Shown here: piece by piece, positions 1 to 5,602 of the stretch
Layout of the letters: each line of letters begins with the position of its first letter
Position numbering within the stretch: the stretch's first letter is position 1
Source of the DNA: CAYYYP01 sp964475985
GTDB taxonomy: Bacteria > Bdellovibrionota > UBA1018 > CAYHWW01
Assembly (NCBI GenBank): GCA_964475985.1
Contig: CAYYYP010000059.1
Coordinates: 1 to 16,326 of the forward strand
Direction of reading: 5' to 3'
DNA length: 16,326 nucleotides
Made by a program: the position numbers and the translations under genes
The notes under the pieces: model-generated
Told to the model about the DNA's origin: nothing
What the model saw: the letters and a program-made list of their open reading frames with translations, nothing else
Databases searched by the model: none

Positions 1-79
1 GACCAGATTACGATATTTTTTAGCCTGTCAATGATGGGACAGTTGGAGCGCTTACCTGGTATGCGGTGGAATCCAAAGG

Positions 80-463
80 TTGAATCGAAGACGGCAGGTA
101 TTTATTAATGAAGGTTATGCACTTTTGGAGCGCATTCCTGCCATTGAAGTTTATCTTGGGAGAAGCCTTCCGCCCACTGATGGAGAAAATTTCATAAGTT
201 TATTGCAGGGAATCTCACACAAACAATTGCAAATTCTGCGAATGGGAGACCTCAGCGGCAGAAGACGGGCAGCATTGAACACAGCCGCTAATCTCGTGCG
301 AGATCGCATTGATGCCATATGCATACCAACGGTAAGCAACGCCCGATTGCCTTTTTGTGAAACAAATGGCGCACCCGTGAGAGATTATCTTGCGAGACTG
401 AGTGCGCTCATGGATAACGTAAGAGCCGATGATCTAGAGTTTTTTGCGGACCCGTCATCGTAG
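80..463 (+). CDS. hypothetical protein, start uncertain
   Basis: This frame reads from a TTG codon for 127 residues and belongs to no family I recognise. The protein is mostly polar and looks helical, with an Arg-rich stretch near residues 60-63 and an acidic C-terminus. There is no signal peptide or membrane segment. The start is weak: an AAAGG motif touches the TTG with no spacing, and the frame is closed by a stop at 32-34. A second frame is open from the window edge to about 108 (it contains MMGQLERLPGM) and overlaps this one. The phrase LERLPGM there resembles LLERIPAI here, so a longer gene broken by a frameshift near 95-108 is possible. No terminator on this strand is visible downstream. 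Confidence 0.45.
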   Translation: MNRRRQVFINEGYALLERIPAIEVYLGRSLPPTDGENFISLLQGISHKQLQILRMGDLSGRRRAALNTAANLVRDRIDAICIPTVSNARLPFCETNGAPVRDYLARLSALMDNVRADDLEFFADPSS

Positions 464-546
464 TTATACAAAAAGTCTAACGATCGAGTCATCGAAACTA
501 AATGCAGCCCCACTAAGGAGAGCGCTTCGTAGAAATGCTGCCACAA

Positions 547-589
547 ATAAAAATGGCCGAGAATGAGGTTGCTAATCTCTTCTCGGCCA
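547..589 (-). terminator. intrinsic terminator of the minus-strand serine recombinase
   Basis: A 10-bp perfect inverted repeat (TGGCCGAGAA at 554-563, TTCTCGGCCA at 580-589) has an inner GAG/CTC extension. On the minus strand it is followed by TTTTTATTTG. It lies about 55 bp past the recombinase stop codon and is oriented to end that transcript. Confidence 0.8.
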
Positions 590-644
590 GCATCAAGTGT
601 TAACGTCTGAGTCCACTTTTTTTACGGAAAATTAGGGGTTTTTG

Positions 645-1397
645 CTATCGAGTGAATTCTAACTCGACAGGCGTCATATCGAGGGATATCGTGATTCCTG
701 AATTCGATTCGTTCGCAGTTTGCACGGTCACATCCGTGACGTTCTTTGACAATCTTTCATTAACATGAGCTGCGATTTCGTCGGCAATTGTACGGTTTTG
801 TTGAGCTAATTCATCACGCCATGCTTTTAATTCGACCCCTATCGCGCCCTCTGACACATTTGTAATTTTGGCTATGGCAGAATAACTTAAGCCAGATCGC
901 CTAAGAGTTCGGATCAGCTCGCTAGGTCTGGTCTTTTTGCGGCCAATATGAATGCCCTTAGCTTTAGCATTTCTAAGACCATTTTTTACACGTTCAACGA
1001 TGAGTTCCCGCTCCAGCTGGGCTATTGCAGCGATAATTGTAAAAAAGGCTTTTCCAATAGGAGAGTTTGTTTCAATCCTTTCTGTGATGGAAATAAACTC
1101 TGTTCCACGCTGCCTCATCTCCTCAAGTGCCGTCAGTAAGTGCGTCGTTGACCTGGCAAATCTTGAAAAAGAATAAACAATAATTGTCGACAACTCACCC
1201 TTTCTCATAGACTCCATCATACGGTCTAGGCTGGGACGTGAGACTTTGGCGCCACTAAAGTTTTCGTCAGTATAAAGTTCAAAGTTAGCGAGTTGATTTC
1301 TTTCGCAATATTCTTTGAGTGCGCGGATTTGACTTTCCAACCCATTTTTTTGATCTGAAGTTGAAACTCTTGAATACAAAGCAACTTTCCTAATCAT
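645..1397 (-). CDS. small serine recombinase (resolvase/invertase family), copy A
   Basis: A 250-residue serine site-specific recombinase, a DNA-cutting enzyme that forms a covalent serine link. The N-terminal catalytic domain starts with the YSRVST motif, giving Arg10 and the nucleophile Ser12. Further active-site arginines are likely Arg79 and Arg82 in SRFAR. The long E-helix begins around LERELIVERV (128-137). Residues 152-192 form the DNA-binding part (GRKKTRPSELIRTLR and a following helix-turn-helix with TNVSEGAIGVEL). The protein is longer than classical resolvases of about 185 residues because of a C-terminal tail ending in SGITISLD...VELEF. That tail is shared with copy B at 2717-3466, and most of the rest is identical too. 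A good AAGGAAGG ribosome binding site precedes the ATG. A 59-aa membrane-protein gene lies 108 bp upstream on the same strand. Resolution, inversion or transposition are all possible roles; no crossover site could be assigned. Confidence 0.95.
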   Translation of the reverse strand: MIRKVALYSRVSTSDQKNGLESQIRALKEYCERNQLANFELYTDENFSGAKVSRPSLDRMMESMRKGELSTIIVYSFSRFARSTTHLLTALEEMRQRGTEFISITERIETNSPIGKAFFTIIAAIAQLERELIVERVKNGLRNAKAKGIHIGRKKTRPSELIRTLRRSGLSYSAIAKITNVSEGAIGVELKAWRDELAQQNRTIADEIAAHVNERLSKNVTDVTVQTANESNSGITISLDMTPVELEFTR

Positions 1398-1412
1398 AGG
1401 GAAACCTTCCTT

Positions 1413-1422
1413 TCAATTGAAG
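1413..1422. promoter_or_regulatory. 10-bp palindrome upstream of recombinase A
   Basis: TTCAATTGAA is a perfect palindrome directly upstream of the ribosome binding site of recombinase A. It could be an operator, but short AT-rich palindromes also arise by chance. The rest of 1398-1505 shows no gene. Confidence 0.25.
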
Positions 1423-1505
1423 GCCTCCGACTGACGTGCCCCGGACTATGACTCCGCAGGGTCGGGAAGGTACTTAAGAATGCAGCAATAATGCCAAATT
1501 TTGAA

Positions 1506-1685
1506 CTACTTCTTCATCGGCCCCACAAGGCTATGATTGAGCGCACGGAGACTCACAAGTCCACAGGCGCGTGCATGACCCGCCTCTAAATAAAGTTTTG
1601 CAGTAGCTTCTCCAAGCCCACCGATGAGGGCGAAAAACATCCCCCATCGAATTGCACTCTGAATCAGATTGAACAGAAATCCCAT
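1506..1685 (-). CDS. small putative membrane protein upstream of recombinase A
   Basis: A 59-residue protein starting MGFLFNLIQS with one hydrophobic segment at about residues 3-25 and a basic end (GPMKK). I chose the ATG at 1685 because GGAGG sits a few bases upstream of it. The longer 90-codon reading of the same frame has no comparable site and would run through an operator dyad. It belongs to no family I recognise. Its position mirrors that of the 77-aa gene at 2468, which also precedes a serine recombinase, so both may be small inner-membrane partners or toxin-like products of the element. A candidate minus-strand promoter (TTGCGT at 1748-1753, TATGCT at 1724-1729, spacer 18) overlaps the operator at 1711-1727. 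Confidence 0.55.
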   Translation of the reverse strand: MGFLFNLIQSAIRWGMFFALIGGLGEATAKLYLEAGHARACGLVSLRALNHSLVGPMKK

Positions 1686-1710
1686 AAGTTCCTCCGCTGA
1701 AATTGACCCT

Positions 1711-1727
1711 TGCTTGCAATGTAAGCA
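1711..1727. promoter_or_regulatory. operator dyad O1
   Basis: The imperfect palindrome TGCTTGCA-A-TGTAAGCA matches in 7 of 8 arm positions. It is nearly identical to O2 exactly 50 bp away; the surrounding 19-mers agree at 17 positions. It overlaps the -10 box of a candidate minus-strand promoter for the 59-aa gene, as expected for a repressor site. Confidence 0.6.
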
Positions 1728-1760
1728 TAGCTCGATCATGCCAAGCCACGCAAGCCCTTT

Positions 1761-1777
1761 TGCTTTCATTGTAAGCA
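1761..1777. promoter_or_regulatory. operator dyad O2
   Basis: TGCTTTCA-T-TGTAAGCA is an imperfect palindrome with the same right arm as O1. It lies 46 bp before the Xre-type gene and overlaps a possible -35 (TTGTAA, 1769-1774), suggesting autoregulation by that repressor. Confidence 0.6.
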
Positions 1778-1822
1778 TGCAGTTTAAGTTTCCATAACCT
1801 ATGTTTGAGTGAGAGTTTGAAA

Positions 1823-2041
1823 ATGCCTAGAAACAAACCTATTTCCTCCAGAAAAGTAGAAGCCCTAAGGCTTCTAAGACTAAGACAAAAACTTGGCATG
1901 ACACAAAGGCAGATGGCTGTGGAATTCAAATCCACGCCCGGAGCTATAGCCCTCTGGGAGACCGGGGATCGAACAATGGCTGGCCCTGTAATACGGCTCA
2001 TTGAAATCTATGAAACTGGTCTAGTTAAGCCCAAACAGTGA
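1823..2041 (+). CDS. Xre-family helix-turn-helix repressor
   Basis: A 72-residue single-domain DNA-binding protein. Residues 17-62 form an Xre/Cro-type helix-turn-helix: LRQKLGMTQRQMAVEF gives helices 1 and 2, STPGAIALWETGDR the recognition helix, and PVIRLIEIYE the closing helix. The ATG at 1823 is preferred because GAGAG lies about seven bases upstream. A TTG at 1805 would add six residues. It probably controls its own gene and the divergent 59-aa gene through the two dyads at 1711-1727 and 1761-1777, in the way phage and mobile-element repressors do. That control is inferred from layout. The related 77-aa/recombinase B unit to the right may be a further target. Confidence 0.85.
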   Translation: MPRNKPISSRKVEALRLLRLRQKLGMTQRQMAVEFKSTPGAIALWETGDRTMAGPVIRLIEIYETGLVKPKQ

Positions 2042-2092
2042 TATGGGGGCCTGTATCCGACCGCCCCAACCTCGAAGGTGACCGCACATTCT

Positions 2093-2121
2093 CTCCGACA
2101 AACTCCGACAGAATTCCGACA
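2093..2121. repeat. three iteron-like 8-bp repeats
   Basis: CTCCGACA at 2093-2100 and 2103-2110 and TTCCGACA at 2114-2121 are spaced 10 and 11 bp apart, about one helical turn, so proteins bound to them would lie on one DNA face. This fits cooperative binding by a regulator or recombinase. Confidence 0.5.
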
Positions 2122-2379
2122 AAAGCCACTGACAGCAGCTTTTGGAGACTGACGTTCGTCCTAGCCTGCGCTGATAAAGTCCTGAAGCCATTGATTTATG
2201 ATTTCAGATGATTACTAAAAATGAGGTGAAAACCCTGTAGAATTTTGGTCGGGCCGACTGGGCCCGCTACCGCTCTATTGTAACAAATTGAAAACAAAGA
2301 AAAAGTAATAATAACAACCACCAGCGCATAACGCTTCGTTGCACGGAGTTGCACCAGTTAGCATCGATTTAGCTTTTCT

Positions 2380-2401
2380 CGTCCCACACACGTCCCACAC
2401 A
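2380..2401. repeat. 11-bp perfect tandem duplication
   Basis: CGTCCCACACA occurs twice back to back. The 11-bp unit again matches one helical turn. Function unknown. Confidence 0.6.
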
Positions 2402-2467
2402 AAATGGATTCGTGATGGGTAGGTCCATATCGGCTTTCAAAGAGCTGTACTGCCACAAGGAGTACAT

Positions 2468-2701
2468 ATGAGACCTATCGACCTTAAAGACATCATTGCC
2501 GGCCTGTTGACCGTGATCGCCTTTGCCACCGCGTGGGGCCAGTACGGGAATTTAGAAAAATTCGCCCGCCGCGAGTTTGCAAAATCATTAACCCCGCAAG
2601 GTTGGTACAGCGCCCCCTTCTTTCGCACCAGCGAGCCAAGTAAGGTTCGACATAAGTGTGTTCCATCGCAACATCGAGGCGTTAAATGCAAAAAAATTTG
2701 A
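2468..2701 (+). CDS. small putative membrane protein upstream of recombinase B
   Basis: A 77-residue protein with one hydrophobic segment at about residues 8-24 (DIIAGLLTVIAFATAW). A polar, basic C-terminus follows, with two cysteines (HKCVPS, VKCKKI). AAGGAG at 2457-2462 lies five bases before the ATG, an excellent ribosome binding site. The stop codon is 15 bp before the start of recombinase B, so the two are almost certainly co-transcribed and perhaps translationally coupled. It belongs to no family I recognise. Its place matches the 59-aa gene before recombinase A, though the sequences are not clearly alike. Confidence 0.65.
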   Translation: MRPIDLKDIIAGLLTVIAFATAWGQYGNLEKFARREFAKSLTPQGWYSAPFFRTSEPSKVRHKCVPSQHRGVKCKKI

Positions 2702-2716
2702 TGAAAGTCCCAAAAA

Positions 2717-3466
2717 ATGAAATCTGCGATATACGCCAGAGTGTCAACTTCTGACCAAAAAACCGGGCTCGAAGCCCAAGTCCGCGCACTTAAAGAGTAC
2801 TGCGAACAAAACAAGATCGTAAAATACGAGCTATTTACCGATGAAAACATCAGCGGAGCCACGGTTTCTCGTCCCTCCCTTGATCGGATGATGGGAGCCG
2901 TTAAGAATAAAGAAATATCAACAGTTATTGTGTATAGTTTTAGCCGTTTTGCCAGATCGACGACTCATCTTCTTTCAGCTTTGGCAGAGATGAACAAATA
3001 CAACGTAGAATTTGTGTCCGTAACAGAAAGAATTGAAACAAATTCTCCAATGGGAAGGGCATTTTTTACAGTTATAGCGGCCATAGCTACCCTCGAACGA
3101 GAATTAATCATCGAACGCGTCAAGAACGGGCTCAAGAATGCCAAAGCAAAAGGTATTCATATCGGCAGAAAGAAAACCAGACCTAGTGAATTGATTCGAA
3201 CACTGCGCAAATCAGGTCTAAGTTATTCAGCGATTTCCAAAATTACCAACGTATCCGAGGGTGCGATCGGGGTAGAGCTAGCTCAATGGAGGGAAGAACT
3301 AGCAAAACAAAGCCGCACCATCGCCGATGAAATGGCCGCCCATGCGAATGAGAAATTATCAAAGAGCAACAATAACGCCTCCGTACCAAATTCAGATGCC
3401 GCTGAATCGGGGATTACCATCTCATTAGATGAGCCACTGGTTGAATTAGAATTCTTCGGTAGATAG
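2717..3466 (+). CDS. small serine recombinase (resolvase/invertase family), copy B
   Basis: A 249-residue serine recombinase, very close to copy A but on the opposite strand. YARVST gives Arg8 and the nucleophile Ser10; SRFARS supplies the active-site arginines near residues 77 and 80; LERELIIERV starts the E-helix. The DNA-binding part GIHIGRKKTRPSELIRTLR and the helix-turn-helix are nearly unchanged from copy A, so both probably recognise the same or very similar sites. Divergence is concentrated around residues 62-68, 92-97 and the Asn/Ser-rich linker 215-230. The terminal SGITISLD...VELEF tail is conserved again. The ribosome binding site is weak (GAAAG), fitting coupling to the 77-aa gene just upstream. 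A strong hairpin follows at 3521-3555. Confidence 0.95.
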   Translation: MKSAIYARVSTSDQKTGLEAQVRALKEYCEQNKIVKYELFTDENISGATVSRPSLDRMMGAVKNKEISTVIVYSFSRFARSTTHLLSALAEMNKYNVEFVSVTERIETNSPMGRAFFTVIAAIATLERELIIERVKNGLKNAKAKGIHIGRKKTRPSELIRTLRKSGLSYSAISKITNVSEGAIGVELAQWREELAKQSRTIADEMAAHANEKLSKSNNNASVPNSDAAESGITISLDEPLVELEFFGR

Positions 3467-3520
3467 AAATTTTGCTCTTAACGCTCACAATTCTTTGTCA
3501 TTAAAGAATTGGATTTATAG

Positions 3521-3562
3521 CCGAGGAACAGGGGTTAAAATCCACTGTTCCTCGGTCACTTT
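3521..3562 (+). terminator. hairpin terminator after recombinase B
   Basis: An 11-bp perfect stem (CCGAGGAACAG at 3521-3531, CTGTTCCTCGG at 3545-3555) is followed by a short run CACTTTTA. The stem is very stable but the T-run is only four bases, so termination strength is uncertain. Confidence 0.6.
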
Positions 3563-3633
3563 TACCCAGTGTTACCGCGAGCCTCACGCCCAAGAACCAA
3601 GGGGTTTAGAAGTGGGTACTAGCAATTCTAGTA

Positions 3634-4302
3634 TTACCGCGGTTCGACACAACGGACAGCACCGTTACCCCTATCGCTGCGATCTACGGTGAGAACACTA
3701 CCGTTATAGCTACCGAATACGTAAGGACCATCGGGAAGGTAACGAAATGATGAAGACCAGAACCAATGTCGACCGAAGAGTCCACTAGCGGCGCGGTAGT
3801 CTTCGTTTACTCTTAAATAGAAATCTATCACGCTTTGTTGATTCGAATTTACCACCCAAATCGGTCTGTAACCTGGTTGAGGAGTATCGCTAATGCTGAT
3901 ACCTGTAGCGCCCTCCGAGATAGCAGCTTGCACAAGCTGGCGGAGTGTTGGAAGGCCTCCATAATCTCTGCAGTATTCATTGGCAAATCCCCAGTCCAAA
4001 CGGCAAATGGCGGTGGGCACCGGGGGCGAAGATGTGGTGGGACATCCATCGTCTCCATTATGTAAAACTGGTCCTATAGGCTGCAATGGGGCTTGAGGCG
4101 AAATCTGACGTCTTGGTAGTCGCCGTGGCCGTTGCTGAGCGCCAATTTGTGGGGACATAATCGATTCATTTTTGTCCACACAGATGCCTGAGGTCTGGCC
4201 CTCGTCGGCAGACGCACCGCAATTTTCATTGGCTTTAGCCGTTGATATCAAGCTAAGTCCCACCAAGAGCATGGATAAATAAAATTTATTGCTGAAATTC
4301 AT
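3634..4302 (-). CDS. secreted Lcl_C/DUF1566-like protein, paralogue 1
   Basis: A 222-residue exported protein. The start MNFSNKF (4302) is chosen over an upstream in-frame ATG because GGAGG lies ten bases before it and because it begins a clean signal peptide (MNFSNKFYLSMLLVGLSLISTAKA, likely cut after residue 24). A Cys-containing segment and a Pro/Arg/Gln-rich linker (residues 50-80) follow. The C-terminal domain has ANEYCRDYGGLPTLRQLVQ (108-125), FWSSS (181-185) and NGAVRC (213-218), the pattern of Lcl_C/DUF1566-type, C-type-lectin-like folds. Those proteins are often cell-surface adhesins or of unknown binding role. The paralogue at 7644 has the same landmarks. A 6-bp hairpin (3617-3633) abuts the stop codon but lacks a T-run. 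Confidence 0.85.
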   Translation of the reverse strand: MNFSNKFYLSMLLVGLSLISTAKANENCGASADEGQTSGICVDKNESIMSPQIGAQQRPRRLPRRQISPQAPLQPIGPVLHNGDDGCPTTSSPPVPTAICRLDWGFANEYCRDYGGLPTLRQLVQAAISEGATGISISDTPQPGYRPIWVVNSNQQSVIDFYLRVNEDYRAASGLFGRHWFWSSSFRYLPDGPYVFGSYNGSVLTVDRSDRGNGAVRCVEPR

Positions 4303-4570
4303 GCTTCGACGACCTCCGATAAATTCATTCATAATCAAAGCAAATTTTACGCCAATGCACTCTGTGAAAATTGATCAACAAAATCAGAGGTCTTTTTTAA
4401 TTCTACATTAAGTCGCCTTTTCGGGTGTGTAAGCTTTAGTCAGCAGCCTATTAATCAAATCTCCACGGAGTGCTGAGCGCCTGGCAGCCGCGTACGATTG
4501 TGGGTGGTCCAAAAAGCAAGCCAAACGCCCGGAATGACAAGCCTTTGAGGCAAACTAAGTTTTATCGCTC

Positions 4571-4671
4571 CGAAAGGGCCGTAAACATGGGCGATTTACT
4601 TTGTAAAATCAACGCCTTTTAAGACACAAGGTCACGGGGCAGCTCGAGGACACCAAGGATTACATTTAATT
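4571..4671 (+). repeat. conserved upstream block, copy 1
   Basis: This block matches the reverse complement of 7315-7418. A 17-bp identical core (TGGGCGATTTACTTTGT, 4588-4604) is followed by AAATCAACGC, TTTTAAG and GGCAGC...CG.GGACAC shared at the same spacing. Weaker similarity (GCCTTTGA) extends further toward the gene. Relative to the Lcl_C-like gene on its side, each copy has the same orientation and lies 230-270 bp upstream of the start. It contains the dyad GATTT/AAATC. No protein frame is conserved. Confidence 0.8.
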
Positions 4672-4680
4672 ATGTCCCCC

Positions 4681-4692
4681 ATACCGCGGTAT
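4681..4692. repeat. 12-bp perfect palindrome
   Basis: ATACCGCGGTAT is self-complementary over 12 bp at the edge of the upstream block, near the end of the integrase remnant. Function unknown. The stretch between the Lcl_C-like gene start at 4302 and 4571 shows no gene. Confidence 0.4.
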
Positions 4693-4785
4693 CCCAAATA
4701 CCACTATCCCATAAATTGCCCACAGTGCCCGTGCCAGAGAGGCTTATGGACGGAGTTGTCTGCGCTGCTGCACCATCATTGTAGC

Positions 4786-4961
4786 TCAAAGATACGGTTC
4801 CGGACACTCTTCGGAGCTGACTTGGTCGGCGTCACGGCCAAAGTACTTAACTAGCTTATTTACTGCTCCTTATTTACTGCTCGCAGGTATAGCGCCTGGG
4901 TGCCGTCAGCAAAATTTCTTAAACTCATTTCTCTGATCATCATTTGTTCGTAGGGTTTCAT
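4786..4961 (-). pseudogene. truncated tyrosine recombinase (integrase) N-terminus
   Basis: An ATG at 4961 with AGGAGG five bases upstream starts MKPYEQMMIREMSLRNFADG and then TQALYLRAVNK, followed by a stop after 33 codons. In the next frame LVKYFGRDADQVSSEE continues. Joined, these match the start of the SAM-like N-terminal domain of phage-type tyrosine recombinases, especially those found with IS91-type transposases: a helix with SxxT..YLRAV, then KYFG..P.Q.S.E. The break is a perfect 14-bp tandem duplication (4855-4882); removing one copy restores the frame through AVNKLVKYFG. After SSEE the similarity ends and a stop follows. The core-binding and catalytic domains are absent, so it cannot be an active enzyme. 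Confidence 0.75.
4855..4882. repeat. 14-bp tandem duplication that breaks the integrase frame
   Basis: CTTATTTACTGCTC occurs twice with no gap (4855-4868, 4869-4882). Fourteen is not a multiple of three, so it shifts the frame exactly where the integrase reading is lost. Confidence 0.9.
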
Positions 4962-5046
4962 GGGGACCTCCTGATTTGTTGTTCTCGCTAAATGCGGGAA
5001 CACAAATCAGAGAGGGAACTTTGAAACTCCAAAACGATGATCAGAG
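4931..5046. repeat. long imperfect palindrome around the integrase start
   Basis: Nested inverted repeats share one centre: CTCTGATCATC (4931-4941) with GATGATCAGAG (5036-5046), GTTTCA (4955-4960) with TGAAAC (5022-5027), and a tight inner hairpin at 4971-5010. The right half carries a ribosome-binding-like AGAGGG and TTGAAACTCC, mirroring AGGAGG and ATGAAACCC of the integrase on the left half. It may be an inverted duplication of the 5' end of the gene, or ends of a former insertion. Confidence 0.7.
4971..5010. repeat. 40-nt hairpin at the centre of the palindrome
   Basis: CTGATTTGT pairs with ACAAATCAG; after one bulged T the stem continues through GTTC/GAAC, one wobble and CGC/GCG to a TAAAT loop. 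About 17 pairs in all. No T-run follows on either strand, so it is probably not a terminator. Confidence 0.7.
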
Positions 5047-5115
5047 CACTAAACCGAAAAAAAGGGCCTGAGTGAGATCAGCGCACCGCCCGTCACGCAG
5101 AAACATACTCACACA

Positions 5116-5418
5116 TTGCAAATCGTTTACCTCGGTCGATCATCCCTGGGTAGCTACGGCGTAGCCGTTTCGTGCAACTTTAGGTATGTCGTTAGACAAT
5201 CGCTATGTCTGGCCGGAAAAGATAACCCTGCAGAGTGCTTTTTAAAATCCACCGGAAGGTTTGTGTTCATGGGTAAAAACCTGAGAGATAGCCTAGGCAT
5301 AGGTTTCAACGATGGCGAAACCCCTTTGGCGGCCATGTTCACCAAAGACGATAAGTACTTTGCAGTTTTAATGTCTTTTGGCAGCGTGTATTTGTTCGGC
5401 GTGACCACTGAGCGCTGA
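5116..5418 (+). pseudogene. C-terminal remnant of a paralogue of the adjacent large secreted protein
   Basis: The last 31 residues (PLAAMFTKDDKYFAVLMSFG onward, ending TTER) match the last 31 residues of the protein at 5603-7225 (PLTAMFTDDDNRFVVLMASG onward, ending ADER) at 19 positions. Both stop codons lie in a GAGCG(C/T)TGATG context. Upstream of about 5325 the similarity fades. There is no signal peptide and the TTG start has no ribosome binding site, so this is best read as the tail of a duplicated gene whose front was lost, perhaps when the integrase-containing DNA arrived. A short functional protein cannot be fully excluded. Confidence 0.6.
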
Positions 5419-5480
5419 TGGAAACAGCAGCCGGAGAGGCCGAGATACCAGTGCGGGGTGGGAATAGCACGTAAATGCAG

Positions 5481-5522
5481 AGGCGCCGGTACAGGTTTGA
5501 CCAGGGCCGAAAGGCGGCGCCT
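5481..5522. repeat. GC-rich inverted repeat
   Basis: AGGCGCCG (5481-5488) pairs with CGGCGCCT (5515-5522). The right arm also lies in the 13-bp palindrome AAGGCGGCGCCTT (5511-5523). It is between the remnant gene and the large secreted-protein gene, with no T-run. It may be a weak transcription barrier or a leftover of rearrangement. Confidence 0.4.
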
Positions 5523-5602
5523 TAGTCTGATTCCACTACTATTTGTATCGTAAATATAGGCCGTTTACTTCGGTCGCCTGCGGTGATAACACCATCGCCA
5601 TC

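Larger units (their letters stand above)
2042..2467. other. gene-free stretch with short tandem repeats
   Basis: No convincing gene is present. It contains three copies of (C/T)TCCGACA (2093-2121), a 6-bp GC-rich hairpin CGGGCC/GGCCCG (2250-2266), two GTTGCAC repeats 10 bp apart (2338-2344, 2348-2354) and a perfect 11-bp tandem repeat (2380-2401). It ends at the ribosome binding site of the 77-aa gene. It could hold a recombination site or a promoter for the plus-strand unit. Confidence 0.5.

Noticed and set aside
1686..1778. N-terminal extension of the 59-aa protein to 90 residues
   Set aside because: It would translate through operator O1 and has no ribosome binding site, whereas GGAGG lies just before the ATG at 1685.
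1531..2001. Long minus-strand open frame of 156 codons
   Set aside because: It runs antisense through the Xre gene and the operator region and shares DNA with the 59-aa gene, which has a strong ribosome binding site. It is Cys/Ser/Arg-rich with no domain.
2093..2121. Short repeats considered as a CRISPR array
   Set aside because: The repeats are only 8 bp with 2-3 bp between them, and there are no spacers or cas genes.
645..3466. Classical invertible promoter controlled by the two recombinases
   Set aside because: No pair of matching inverted crossover sites could be found flanking the central segment, so inversion remains unproven.
3617..3633. TACTAG/CTAGTA hairpin as terminator of Lcl_C-like gene 1
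   Set aside because: The stem is only 6 AT-rich base pairs and no T-run follows on the minus strand.
3495..3692. Plus-strand frame of 65 codons after recombinase B
   Set aside because: It covers the terminator hairpin and the end of the convergent Lcl_C-like gene.
4672..4854. Plus-strand frame of 60 codons
   Set aside because: It is antisense to the integrase remnant and has no ribosome binding site.
4971..5522. Hairpins considered as integron attC sites
   Set aside because: No RYYYAAC/GTTRRRY core pair is seen, and the integrase remnant resembles IS91-associated or phage-type enzymes more than IntI.
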